The notes beneath the pieces were generated by a model. It had not been told where the DNA came from. It did not search any database and was given only the letters and a program-made list of their open reading frames with translations. Positions 6,172-14,205 of a stretch of 14,790 nt of DNA are shown here, in pieces (the stretch's first letter is position 1; the number at the start of each line of letters is the position of its first letter). Origin of the DNA: an uncultured Veillonella sp. (GTDB lineage Bacteria; Bacillota; Negativicutes; Veillonellales; Veillonellaceae). Position numbers and translations under genes: made by a program. The stretch covers positions 1-14,790 of the forward strand of contig CAKPXR010000034.1 of NCBI GenBank assembly GCA_934202215.1, given 5' to 3'.

Positions 6172-7809
6172 ATGGCTCACAAATTAGCAGGTATGCCTGT
6201 ACAAGAACAAGATATTATAGATGTACAAACTTTAGTGGATGCCTATTTTGATAATGCACCGGATGTTACTGATCCGACACAACTCGTATCCTTTGGCACA
6301 TCAGGCCACCGTGGTACCTCGTTAAATGGTACCTTTACGGATTTACATGTAGCAGCTATTACACAGGCCATCTGTGATGGTCGAGGTCAATTTGGTGCCA
6401 CAGGTCCGATTTTTGTGGGCCAAGATACACATGCTTTGTCGCAGCCTGCATTAGTAACAGTGCTTGAGGTACTTGCTGGTAATGGTGTGGTTGCAATGGT
6501 TGATGTGGATATGGATTTTGTACCTACACCGTCAGTCTCTCGTGCTATTATTCGGTATAATGAAAGTCATGATGATAAGGCAGATGGTATCGTTATTACA
6601 CCGTCTCATAATCCTCCGGATAATGGTGGTATCAAGTATAATGCTACAAATGGTGGTCCTGCTGATACGCTCATTACAAAATGGATTGAAACCCGCGCTA
6701 ATGAGTACGTTCGTGCATACTGTGAATTAGAAGGGTTCAAACGCATTAGTATTGATAATATTGAGCCAGATCAACAAGTGCCTTATGATTATAAAGGTTT
6801 ATATGTTGAAGAATTATCTTCTATCATTAACATGGAAGCCATTCAAAGTGCTAAGCCTAAGGTTCTTGTCAATGCCTTAGGTGGTAGTGGCCTTGGTTAT
6901 TGGCGTGCTATTAAAGAACGATATAATCTCAATATGGATATCATCAATGATGAGTACGATCCAACCTTTAGCTTTATGACCTATGACCATGATGGAAAGG
7001 TGAGAATGGATTGCTCCTCTGAATATGCTATGGCTGATGTGATTAAACAGATTGGCAATTATGATCTTGCTGTTGGAAATGATCCTGACTATGATCGTTA
7101 TGGCATTGTTACTGCGGATGGACTTGTTTCTCCCAATGCATTCCTTACAGCAGCAGCGGATTATTTGTTTACAACTCGAGGTTGGACGGACAAAGGGGTC
7201 GGTAAAACGGTTGTTTGTACTACGGTGATTGATAAATGGGCTGCTGTTAAAGAAATACCTATTTATGAAGTTCCGGTAGGCTTTAAGTATTTTAGCTCCC
7301 TTTTATTTGATGGAGAAATTGGTATTGGCGGTGAAGAATCTGCTGGTGCATCGTTTCTCAAGAAGGATGGCACTGTATGGACTACCGATAAAGATGGTAT
7401 GGTGATGGCTCTATTAGCGATGGAAATGTATGCAGTCATGGGGGTTACTGTAGATCGTCTTTATAATAATCTTATTGACGGTTTTGGGGAACCGCGATTT
7501 GGTCGCATTGATGCAGCTTGTACAAAAACGGCAAAGGCTAAGTTGAAGCAGTTGAATGCAAGTTCAATTACGGCTACAGAGGTTGATGGAGATCCTATTA
7601 TAAATATTCGTACCACATCCTTGTACAAGGATATGCCAATTGATGGCATTCGTGTAGAAATAGAAACGGGTTGGTTTGTAGCACGTCCGTCTGGTACGGA
7701 AGATTTGTATAAAATCTATGGTGAAAGCTATAAAGGTGATAAAGGTTTAGTGGCGTTATTGACAGCAGGAGAGGCTATCGTAACGGCTGCATTATCCGAT
7801 GAGGCATAA
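6172..7809 (+). CDS. pgm: Phosphoglucomutase (alpha-D-glucose-specific)
   Basis: Pgm interconverts glucose-6-phosphate and glucose-1-phosphate in the cytoplasm, connecting central sugar metabolism to nucleotide sugars for envelope polysaccharides and glycogen. The 545-residue length matches the E. coli Pgm type. All four active-site loops of the alpha-D-phosphohexomutase family are visible. They are the phosphoserine loop TPSHNPP with Ser145, the metal loop GNDPDYDRYG with Asp304, Asp306 and Asp308, the sugar loop GGEESAG at 386-392, and the phosphate loop RPSGTED at 505-511. SFGTSGHRG at 40-48 is the N-terminal family signature. The ATG at 6172 has AGGAGG five bases upstream. Neighbours do not form an obvious operon with it, and I see no clear promoter or terminator, so its transcription unit is uncertain. 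Confidence 0.97.
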   Translation: MAHKLAGMPVQEQDIIDVQTLVDAYFDNAPDVTDPTQLVSFGTSGHRGTSLNGTFTDLHVAAITQAICDGRGQFGATGPIFVGQDTHALSQPALVTVLEVLAGNGVVAMVDVDMDFVPTPSVSRAIIRYNESHDDKADGIVITPSHNPPDNGGIKYNATNGGPADTLITKWIETRANEYVRAYCELEGFKRISIDNIEPDQQVPYDYKGLYVEELSSIINMEAIQSAKPKVLVNALGGSGLGYWRAIKERYNLNMDIINDEYDPTFSFMTYDHDGKVRMDCSSEYAMADVIKQIGNYDLAVGNDPDYDRYGIVTADGLVSPNAFLTAAADYLFTTRGWTDKGVGKTVVCTTVIDKWAAVKEIPIYEVPVGFKYFSSLLFDGEIGIGGEESAGASFLKKDGTVWTTDKDGMVMALLAMEMYAVMGVTVDRLYNNLIDGFGEPRFGRIDAACTKTAKAKLKQLNASSITATEVDGDPIINIRTTSLYKDMPIDGIRVEIETGWFVARPSGTEDLYKIYGESYKGDKGLVALLTAGEAIVTAALSDEA

Positions 7810-7864
7810 AATATGGTTTTACATGAAAACTCATGAAGATTTCACCGTAGAAAAGTTATAAATG

Positions 7865-7873
7865 TGATATAAT
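7865..7873 (+). promoter_or_regulatory. Extended -10 promoter for the ACT-UPF0210 unit
   Basis: TGATATAAT gives a perfect TATAAT (7868-7873) preceded by the TG of an extended -10 element. No good -35 lies at 16-18 bases, which extended -10 promoters tolerate. Transcription would start near 7880 and carry the tandem 19-bp repeat in the leader of about 80 bases. Confidence 0.55.
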
Positions 7874-7892
7874 ATATTAATATAGTTTATTG

Positions 7893-7930
7893 AATTCCCT
7901 ATATGGGTTAAAATTCCCTATATGGGTTAA
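7893..7930. repeat. Perfect 19-bp tandem duplication in the ACT gene leader
   Basis: The 19-base unit AATTCCCTATATGGGTTAA occurs twice with no gap or mismatch (7893-7911 and 7912-7930). Each unit contains CCC-TATAT-GGG, a short dyad. The array lies between the extended -10 promoter and the ribosome binding site of the ACT gene, so it would be transcribed. It may be a doubled regulatory site or simply a recent slippage event. Confidence 0.9.
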
Positions 7931-7951
7931 ATAGTTTGTAGTGCTCAGAAA

Positions 7952-7957
7952 AGGTGA
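7952..7957 (+). promoter_or_regulatory. Ribosome binding site that fixes the ACT gene start
   Basis: AGGTGA, continuing into T, matches the 3' part of the full Shine-Dalgarno sequence (GGAGGTGAT) four bases before the ATG at 7962. It argues against the in-frame GTG at 7941, which has no such site. Confidence 0.7.
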
Positions 7958-7961
7958 TGTT

Positions 7962-8237
7962 ATGAAATTAGTTGTTACCGTAGTCGGTGTTGACCGCGTT
8001 GGTATCATCGCAGGAGTTAGTACTGTACTTGCTAACCACGGCGTAAATATTATGTCTATTAATCAAACCATTCTTGATGGCGTTTTTAATATGATTATGA
8101 TGTGTGAAACTAAGTCTGAAGATGTGAAGGACTTAACATCTATTCAAGAGGCTTTAGCTACACTTGGTAAAGAACTTGGTGTTGAAATCCGTGCACAACA
8201 TGCTGATATTTTCTTAAGCATGCACCGTGTGGGATAG
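7962..8237 (+). CDS. ACT domain protein, UPF0237 family
   Basis: This 91-residue protein is a single ACT domain and nothing else. The opening block [14 protein letters not shown] at 7-20 followed by [10 protein letters not shown] at 28-37 is the typical ACT ligand-loop pattern of the UPF0237 (GcvR-like) group. ACT domains bind small ligands, usually amino acids, as dimers, so a sensing or regulatory role is likely, but the ligand is unknown. The start is set by AGGTGA just before the ATG at 7962. Its TAG stop overlaps the ribosome binding site of the UPF0210 gene eight bases on, so the two are surely co-transcribed and probably co-translated. This pairing recurs in other Firmicutes such as streptococci (from memory). 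It suggests that the ACT protein senses a ligand for, or binds to, the UPF0210 protein. Confidence 0.93.
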   Translation: MKLVVTVVGVDRVGIIAGVSTVLANHGVNIMSINQTILDGVFNMIMMCETKSEDVKDLTSIQEALATLGKELGVEIRAQHADIFLSMHRVG

Positions 8238-8245
8238 GAGGCACT

Positions 8246-9604
8246 ATGTTATCTATAGACAATATTTTAGAAACGAATCAGATGATTCATGATAACAAGC
8301 TTGACGTACGTACTATCACAATGGGTATTAGCTTGCTTGAGTGCGCATCTAGCTCTGGCAAAGAGTTATGTGATCGCATTTATGATCGTATTACAAAAGA
8401 AGCAGAACACCTTGTTTCTACTGGTGAGGATATTGAATGTGAGTTTGGTATTCCTATCATTAACAAACGCATTTCTGTAACGCCTATCTCTCTTATTGCT
8501 GGTGGTAGTGATTTAACATCTTATGTGCCTATTGCAGAAGCTATGGATCGTGCTGCTAAAACAGTAGGTGTAAACTTTATCGGTGGTTTCTCCTCACTTG
8601 TAACAAAGGGTGCTACACGAGCTGACCGCATTTTGATTGATTCCATTCCAGAAGCGTTGGCAACTACAGATATCGTATGTAGCTCTGTAGGTGTTGGGTC
8701 TACTAAAACAGGTATCAATATGGATGCGGTTCGTGACATGGGGATTATCGTTAAGAAAACGGCAGAGCTTACAAAGGATAATGATGCTCTTGGCTGTGCT
8801 AAGCTCGTTATTTTCTGTAATCCTGTAGAGGATAACCCATTCATGGCAGGTGCCTTCTTTGGTGTCACTGAAGGTGATAGTGCTATTTCTGTAGGCGTAT
8901 CTGGTCCGGGCGTTGTAAAACACGCACTAGAGTCTGTACGTGGTCAATCCTTTGACGTTGTAGCCGAAACGATTAAACGCACTGCTTTCAAAATTACTCG
9001 TGTAGGCCAATTAGTAGCTCAAGAGGCATCTCGTCGTCTTGGTAAACCATTCGGTATTATTGACTTGTCCTTGGCACCAACTCCAGCTGTTGGCGACTCG
9101 GTAGCTCACGTTCTTGAAGAAATGGGCTTATCCTCTTGTGGTTGTCATGGTACTACAGCAGCACTTGCATTGCTTAATGATGCGGTGAAAAAAGGTGGTC
9201 TTATGGCATCTTCTCACGTAGGTGGTCTTAGTGGTGCATTTATTCCAGTATCTGAAGATGCGGGTATGATTGATGCCGTATCTTGTGGCAGTTTATCCCT
9301 CGATAAATTAGAGGCTATGACATGTGTATGTTCTGTTGGCCTTGACATGATCGCTATTCCTGGAGACACCACAGCGGATACAATTTCTGCAATTATTGCT
9401 GATGAATCTGCTATTGGTATGATTAATAATAAGACAACTGCAGTTCGTGTAATTCCTGTTCCTGGTAAAACGGTAGGCGAGGTTGTTGAGTTTGGTGGCT
9501 TATTAGGCTATGCTCCAATCATTGAAGTGAGCCCATATAGTGCAGCTGAATTTATTGCTCGTGGTGGTCGCATTCCTGCACCTATTCGTAGCTTGACGAA
9601 CTAA
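8246..9604 (+). CDS. DUF711 / UPF0210 family protein (PFL-like fold), function unknown
   Basis: The 452-residue cytoplasmic protein matches the DUF711/UPF0210 family. From memory, domain databases place this family among the ribonucleotide reductase/pyruvate formate-lyase-like folds. Conserved-looking blocks are [16 protein letters not shown] at 145-160, [18 protein letters not shown] at 297-314 with adjacent Cys298, Cys300 and His301, [18 protein letters not shown] at 321-338, and the C-terminal [13 protein letters not shown]. It has about twelve cysteines, many for a cytosolic protein, but I see no glycyl-radical signature and no activase gene nearby. The reaction is unknown. The ATG at 8246 has GGAGG five bases upstream. 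It follows the ACT gene by eight bases, and wecA starts 33 bases later with no terminator between, so all three may share a transcript. Confidence 0.92.
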   Translation: MLSIDNILETNQMIHDNKLDVRTITMGISLLECASSSGKELCDRIYDRITKEAEHLVSTGEDIECEFGIPIINKRISVTPISLIAGGSDLTSYVPIAEAMDRAAKTVGVNFIGGFSSLVTKGATRADRILIDSIPEALATTDIVCSSVGVGSTKTGINMDAVRDMGIIVKKTAELTKDNDALGCAKLVIFCNPVEDNPFMAGAFFGVTEGDSAISVGVSGPGVVKHALESVRGQSFDVVAETIKRTAFKITRVGQLVAQEASRRLGKPFGIIDLSLAPTPAVGDSVAHVLEEMGLSSCGCHGTTAALALLNDAVKKGGLMASSHVGGLSGAFIPVSEDAGMIDAVSCGSLSLDKLEAMTCVCSVGLDMIAIPGDTTADTISAIIADESAIGMINNKTTAVRVIPVPGKTVGEVVEFGGLLGYAPIIEVSPYSAAEFIARGGRIPAPIRSLTN

Positions 9605-9637
9605 TATTGTTTTCAACCTAGTTGTTGGAGGTGTCTT

Positions 9638-10789
9638 ATGAGTGATTATGTGCTCGATTATGTATGGGCCTTTGCTCTGGCGCTCATCATAACTTTTGCA
9701 CTTACCCCTTTGGTAAAACGCTTTGCCGTTGCTGTTGGGGCAATAGATAAACCTGATGCCCGAAAGGTACATCATGGTGCTATTCCACGACTTGGTGGCT
9801 TAGCAATCTTTCTCGGTTATATGGGATCGGTTCTCTTTAATGGATCTATTCCACATGACCATAAATTATTTGGATTTGTACTCGGTACAGTTATTCTTGT
9901 GCTTGTTGGCATATGGGATGATATTAAACAGATTGAGCCAAAGACTAAGTTAATGGGTCAAATTATAGCAGCAGCTATTTTGGTAGCTTATGATATTCGA
10001 GTAGACTTCATCAATCTTCCTTGGGGTGGTGTAGTGTACCTTAAATATTGGGCGGCCCCATTGACTATTTTCTGGATTGTAGGCTTTACGAATATCGTAA
10101 ACCTCATCGATGGACTAGATGGTTTGGCTGCGGGGATTTCCTTTATTGCGTGCATTGCTGTTTGTGCTATGACACTACAACTTGGTCAAACTGACCTTGC
10201 TTGTATTTCACTTGCACTAGCAGGTGCGACAGTAGGCTTCTTACGGTATAACTTTAACCCAGCAAAAATCTTTATGGGTGATACGGGCTCTATGCTCCTT
10301 GGTTATACATTAGCCGCTATTTCTGTAATGGGGGCCGTTAAAACTGCTGCTACTATTGCATTAGTAGTACCAGCAATCGTGTTAGGATTACCGATTCTCG
10401 ATACATTATTTGCTATCGTACGTCGTAAAATTAGTGGCCGACCAATTTTCAAGCCTGATAAAGGGCATGTGCATCACCGCTTATTGGCTCAAGGTTTATC
10501 CCAAAAGCAAGCAGTGCTAATGATGTATGCCGTAACGGCTCTGTTTGGTGGCGTATCTGTCATAGTGGCAGAGGTCAATGCTTGGATTGGCATTGCATTG
10601 GTATTTGTTATTTTCTTAGGTAGTATTTTTGTGGCTCGTCGTCTCGGGGTTATTACTCATAGCGATGCAGCTGGTCATCCACTACCACGTCCTACAATTG
10701 AACGTAGCGATTCAGATGAAACTATTTCTTTTGATCGTGAAGAATTGGCAAAAGCTTTAGAGGAATCTGAGGATTCCCACAAGAAATAA
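9638..10789 (+). CDS. wecA: Undecaprenyl-phosphate GlcNAc-1-phosphate transferase (MraY/WecA family)
   Basis: The enzyme transfers GlcNAc-1-phosphate from UDP-GlcNAc to undecaprenyl phosphate on the cytoplasmic face of the membrane, priming surface polysaccharide synthesis. The 383-residue protein has about ten to eleven membrane helices. Family motifs are present in order: PDARKVHHGAIPRLGG at 39-54, the Asp94-Asp95 pair in WDDIKQIEPKTKL, NLIDGLDGLAAG at 155-166, KIFMGDTGSM at 210-219, and the GHVHHRL loop at 276-282. The HVHH form points to the WecA/TagO group rather than MraY. A charged tail (about 340-383) follows the last helix. The ATG at 9638 has GGAGGTG upstream. wecB follows, but a strong terminator lies between. 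In a diderm Negativicute the product would more likely prime an O-antigen-like or ECA-like polymer than teichoic acid; that is inference. Confidence 0.94.
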   Translation: MSDYVLDYVWAFALALIITFALTPLVKRFAVAVGAIDKPDARKVHHGAIPRLGGLAIFLGYMGSVLFNGSIPHDHKLFGFVLGTVILVLVGIWDDIKQIEPKTKLMGQIIAAAILVAYDIRVDFINLPWGGVVYLKYWAAPLTIFWIVGFTNIVNLIDGLDGLAAGISFIACIAVCAMTLQLGQTDLACISLALAGATVGFLRYNFNPAKIFMGDTGSMLLGYTLAAISVMGAVKTAATIALVVPAIVLGLPILDTLFAIVRRKISGRPIFKPDKGHVHHRLLAQGLSQKQAVLMMYAVTALFGGVSVIVAEVNAWIGIALVFVIFLGSIFVARRLGVITHSDAAGHPLPRPTIERSDSDETISFDREELAKALEESEDSHKK

Positions 10790-10796
10790 CCATATG

Positions 10797-10815
10797 TGGG
10801 GCGCTTAGCGCCCCA
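10797..10815 (+). terminator. Strong intrinsic terminator between wecA and wecB
   Basis: An 8-bp GC-rich stem (10797-10804 with 10808-10815) with a 3-base loop is followed directly by six T (10816-10821). It begins 8 bases after the wecA stop and ends about 30 bases before the wecB start. Confidence 0.92.
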
Positions 10816-10836
10816 TTTTTTCTATCCTACTATGTT

Positions 10837-10842
10837 GGAGGC
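10837..10842 (+). promoter_or_regulatory. Ribosome binding site that fixes the wecB start
   Basis: GGAGGC lies four bases before the ATG at 10847. Earlier in-frame starts (GTG at 10796 and ATG at 10832) would put the terminator hairpin or this site inside the gene. Confidence 0.85.
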
Positions 10843-10846
10843 AACT

Positions 10847-11989
10847 ATGTTAAAAGTTATGACAATCTTTGGTACAAGACCTGAAGCTATCAAGATGGCT
10901 CCTCTTGTAAAAGCATTAGAAGCAGCACCTGATATGGAACCGGTTGTAACCGTTACGGCACAACATCGCGATATGCTCGATCAAGTACTAAACTTGTTTA
11001 ATATTACCCCTGATTACGACTTGAATATTATGAGCCAAGGTCAAACGTTGTACGATGTAACAAACCGTGCATTGATGGGCCTTAAAGATGTATTAGAAGA
11101 AGCTAAACCTGATGTAGTTCTTGTACATGGTGATACTACCACTACCTTTGCTGGTGCTTTAGCATCCTTCTACCAAGAAATTCCTGTAGGCCATGTAGAA
11201 GCAGGCCTTCGTACTGGTGATATTTACTCTCCATTCCCAGAAGAAATGAACCGTAAGTTGACAGGTTCTATTGCGACATATCACTTTGCACCAACAGCTA
11301 GTTCTGAAAGTAATCTAAAAAAAGAAAATATTAATACAGAGCATTTATATGTAACTGGGAATACTGTTATTGATGCTCTTGATACAACTGTGCAAGAAAA
11401 CTATGTTTTTGATGATGAGTCTATCAATGCATTAGATCCTAAAAAACGTACGGTTCTTGTTACCACACATCGTCGTGAAAATTTGGGTGAGCCTATGCGC
11501 CATGTATACCAAGCTATTCGCGATTTGATTAATGAATTTAAAGATATTCAAGTGGTATTTCCTGTACATAAAAATCCTAAGGTTCGTCAAGTTGTACAAG
11601 AAGAACTTGGTTCTGTAGAACGTGTTACATTAATTGACCCGCTTGAATACGAACCATTTGCTAATTTAATGGCTAAATCCTATTTGATTCTTACTGATTC
11701 TGGTGGGATTCAAGAGGAAGCACCAGCCCTTGGTAAACCAGTTCTCGTATTGCGCGATACTACAGAACGCCCTGAAGCTGTTGAAGCTGGTACAGTACGT
11801 CTAGTAGGTACTGATAAAGAAGCTGTACATGCAGCGGCTCATGAATTATTGAGTAATACAGAGGCTTACAAATTAATGTCTAATTCCGTTAACCCTTATG
11901 GTGATGGTAAAGCTTCTGAACGCATCATCCAAGCTTTACGCCATGAGTTTTTAGGTGATCCTAATCGCCCTGAACGTTTTGGTAAATAA
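10847..11989 (+). CDS. wecB: UDP-N-acetylglucosamine 2-epimerase (non-hydrolysing)
   Basis: WecB/MnaA interconverts UDP-GlcNAc and UDP-ManNAc in the cytoplasm, giving the ManNAc donor for surface polymers. The 380-residue length is typical. The GT-B-like fold shows GTRPEAIKMAPL at 9-20, VHGDTTT at 93-99 with Asp96, GHVEAGLRT at 115-123 with Glu118, PFPEEMNR at 129-136 with Glu132, and THRREN at 207-212 with His208. The UDP-binding block DSGGIQEEAPALGKPVL spans 284-300. These acidic residues and the histidine correspond to the known catalytic set of the E. coli enzyme. The start at 10847 is chosen on its ribosome binding site. atpZ begins one base after the stop. From memory, mnaA beside the atp operon is also found in Listeria and staphylococci, so this is an old gene order rather than a local accident. 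Confidence 0.96.
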   Translation: MLKVMTIFGTRPEAIKMAPLVKALEAAPDMEPVVTVTAQHRDMLDQVLNLFNITPDYDLNIMSQGQTLYDVTNRALMGLKDVLEEAKPDVVLVHGDTTTTFAGALASFYQEIPVGHVEAGLRTGDIYSPFPEEMNRKLTGSIATYHFAPTASSESNLKKENINTEHLYVTGNTVIDALDTTVQENYVFDDESINALDPKKRTVLVTTHRRENLGEPMRHVYQAIRDLINEFKDIQVVFPVHKNPKVRQVVQEELGSVERVTLIDPLEYEPFANLMAKSYLILTDSGGIQEEAPALGKPVLVLRDTTERPEAVEAGTVRLVGTDKEAVHAAAHELLSNTEAYKLMSNSVNPYGDGKASERIIQALRHEFLGDPNRPERFGK

Positions 11990-11990
11990 T

Positions 11991-12185
11991 ATGGATAAGG
12001 ACCTAGTGAAAGCCCTCGCCATGGCGACATCGGCGGGGCTCACACTCGTTTTCTGTATAGGTGGCTTTATTTGGATTGGATATATACTAGATAGTTGGTT
12101 TAGAACTGAACCGTTATGTATGGTTATATTTGGTCTTATTGGAGCTATAACCGGTTTTTATATGTTATATAAACAAGTTAAGTAG
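11991..12185 (+). CDS. atpZ: AtpZ/AtpI-family small membrane protein of the ATP synthase operon
   Basis: The 64-residue protein has two hydrophobic helices (about 8-33 and 41-60). It shows the AtpZ pattern of a glycine-rich first helix, a Leu-Asp pair just after it (LDSW at 33-36), a proline before the second helix, and glycines within that helix ending in YMLYKQ. AtpZ-type proteins are encoded at the head of atp operons and are thought to help with Mg2+ or ion handling or with assembly of the membrane sector. The exact role here is unknown. I chose the ATG at 11991, one base after the wecB stop (TAATATG). No good ribosome binding site is visible, so translation is probably coupled to wecB. 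In-frame GTG and TTG codons at 11955 and 11979 would overlap wecB and lack support. Confidence 0.85.
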   Translation: MDKDLVKALAMATSAGLTLVFCIGGFIWIGYILDSWFRTEPLCMVIFGLIGAITGFYMLYKQVK

Positions 12186-12195
12186 TGAGGTATAT

Positions 12196-12564
12196 ATGAA
12201 TCAATATATTAAATTCATAGTTCGTGTACTACTGACTTGTTTTTTTATTGCCTTTTTAGGCGGTATAATACAAGTTTTATGTGGCTTAGAACAATACCTG
12301 TGGGGTTGGTTGTGGGGAGTTTTTATAATGGTTCTCTACTTGCTTAGTCTTGCGTTGCATGGACAATCCATTGTGTCAGGGGACCCTTATAAAACAGTTC
12401 GTAAAACTCGTAGACAGATGATTTGGCGTCTTATGTTAGTAGGTTCTTTAGTTGTACTAGGCCTGAAAATCCCAGGTGTAGAGGCTGTTAGTATGTTTAT
12501 AGGTATCGCGCTTATTCAGCCTGCATTATATGCGGTGTACTGGTGGCTCAGTCGCCATTTCTAA
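12196..12564 (+). CDS. atpI: ATP synthase subunit I (assembly factor)
   Basis: The 122-residue protein has four hydrophobic segments (about 8-28, 36-54, 77-90 and 95-116) and a charged loop with RKTRRQ at 69-74 between the second and third. This layout and its position directly before atpB fit AtpI, which in other bacteria helps assemble the c-ring. Sequence conservation in this family is low, so the name rests on topology and context. The ATG at 12196 has GAGGT upstream and follows the atpZ stop by ten bases. It is separated from atpB by 195 bases containing a predicted promoter, so it may be expressed at a level different from the structural subunits. Confidence 0.82.
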   Translation: MNQYIKFIVRVLLTCFFIAFLGGIIQVLCGLEQYLWGWLWGVFIMVLYLLSLALHGQSIVSGDPYKTVRKTRRQMIWRLMLVGSLVVLGLKIPGVEAVSMFIGIALIQPALYAVYWWLSRHF

Positions 12565-12569
12565 TCTTG

Positions 12570-12623
12570 AGATACTAGTAAAGGGTAGAAAGATTCCAAT
12601 AATGCATTATACACAAAGTATCT
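12570..12623. repeat. Inverted repeats just after atpI
   Basis: AGATACT (12570-12576) is perfectly complementary to AGTATCT (12617-12623). Between them lies ATAATGCATTAT (12599-12610), a perfect 12-base palindrome. No T-run follows, so this is not an intrinsic terminator. It may be an operator or an mRNA structure upstream of the predicted atpB promoter. Confidence 0.35.
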
Positions 12624-12655
12624 ATGAGTAATTGAGATTGTTCGTCTTTCAAGTG

Positions 12656-12684
12656 TTGATTATATATCTATAACGATGTATGAT
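12656..12684 (+). promoter_or_regulatory. Predicted sigma-A promoter for atpB and the following genes
   Basis: TTGATT (12656-12661, 4 of 6) and TATGAT (12679-12684, 5 of 6) are separated by exactly 17 bases. Start of transcription would be near 12691, about 70 bases before atpB. An inverted repeat, ATGTAT (12676-12681) with ATACAT (12686-12691), straddles the -10 and the start point, the usual place for a repressor site. Confidence 0.6.
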
Positions 12685-12744
12685 GATACATAGATGTTAT
12701 ATTTATATTAATTGTAAATATATTAAGTCTTTATTATATTTATG

Positions 12745-12751
12745 AAAGGGG
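12745..12751 (+). promoter_or_regulatory. Ribosome binding site that fixes the atpB GTG start
   Basis: AAAGGGG lies eight bases before the GTG at 12760. The upstream in-frame ATG at 12742 has only AT-rich sequence before it, and this binding site would fall inside the gene. Confidence 0.7.
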
Positions 12752-12759
12752 TTGAGAAC

Positions 12760-13685
<926 letters not shown>

Positions 13686-13690
13686 TAACG

Positions 13691-13696
13691 AGGAGG
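13691..13696 (+). promoter_or_regulatory. Ribosome binding site for the atpF TTG start
   Basis: AGGAGG sits seven bases before TTG at 13704. No ATG or GTG lies in a suitable place, so this site establishes the unusual start codon. Confidence 0.85.
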
Positions 13697-13703
13697 AATA
13701 ACC

Positions 13704-14201
13704 TTGGTTGACTTAAGCCTTGGAACGATTCTTGCTCAAATGTTGAACTTTTTTATATTAGTTTGGCTATTGGCGCGTTTTGCATATAAACCATTATTGG
13801 CTATGATGACTGAACGTAAAGAACGAATTGCTAAAGACTTAGAAGCTGCTGAACAAGCTCGTGCAGAGGCAGAAAAGTTTAAAGCTGATTATGCAGCTCA
13901 AATTTCTAATGCTCGTGTAGAAGCACAACAAATTGTTGAAAAAGCAATTCAAGAAGCAGAAAATACAACACGTGAACAATTAGCATCAGCACGCACACAA
14001 ATTGAACAAGAAAAAAATCGTGCTCGTCAAGATATTGCCATTGAACGGGATCGTGCTATGAACAGTTTGCGCAATGAAGTTGTTTCCTTATCTGTAGCTA
14101 TGGCTGGTAAAGTTGTTGCCAAAGATATGAACAGCGAAACTAATACGAAATTGATCGAAGACGCTATTCGTCAACTTGATAGTAAAACGATAGGGTTGTG
14201 A
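13704..14201 (+). CDS. atpF: F-type ATP synthase subunit b
   Basis: Subunit b is the peripheral stalk that links Fo to F1. The 165-residue protein has one N-terminal membrane helix (about 7-26), then KPLLAMMTERKERI at 29-42, the usual entry to the stalk. A long, charged, alanine-rich coiled coil runs from about 43 to 140, and the C-terminal segment would contact the delta subunit. Translation starts at TTG, supported by a perfect AGGAGG seven bases upstream. The gene follows atpE by 18 bases, and atpH starts four bases after its stop. Only one b-type gene is seen here, so a homodimeric stalk is likely. Confidence 0.95.
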   Translation: MVDLSLGTILAQMLNFFILVWLLARFAYKPLLAMMTERKERIAKDLEAAEQARAEAEKFKADYAAQISNARVEAQQIVEKAIQEAENTTREQLASARTQIEQEKNRARQDIAIERDRAMNSLRNEVVSLSVAMAGKVVAKDMNSETNTKLIEDAIRQLDSKTIGL

Positions 14202-14205
14202 TACG

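Noticed and set aside
6464..6730. Plus-strand frame within pgm rich in Leu, Met and Val
   Set aside because: It is a frame-shifted shadow of the pgm active-site region and would be a spurious hydrophobic protein.
8521..8923. Two overlapping minus-strand frames inside the UPF0210 gene
   Set aside because: They are shadows of the strongly conserved plus-strand gene and have odd amino-acid composition.
8246..9604. Glycyl-radical enzyme function for the UPF0210 protein
   Set aside because: The C-terminus lacks the glycyl-radical loop and no radical-SAM activase gene is adjacent. The PFL-like label refers only to fold.
10805..10833. Promoter overlapping the wecA terminator (TTAGCG, 17 bases, TACTAT)
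   Set aside because: Matches are only 3 and 4 of 6, and the start point would fall at the wecB ribosome binding site, leaving almost no leader.
10796..10846. Longer wecB start at GTG 10796
   Set aside because: The added residues would be encoded by a terminator hairpin, T-run and ribosome binding site, and the family consensus begins at the ATG 10847.
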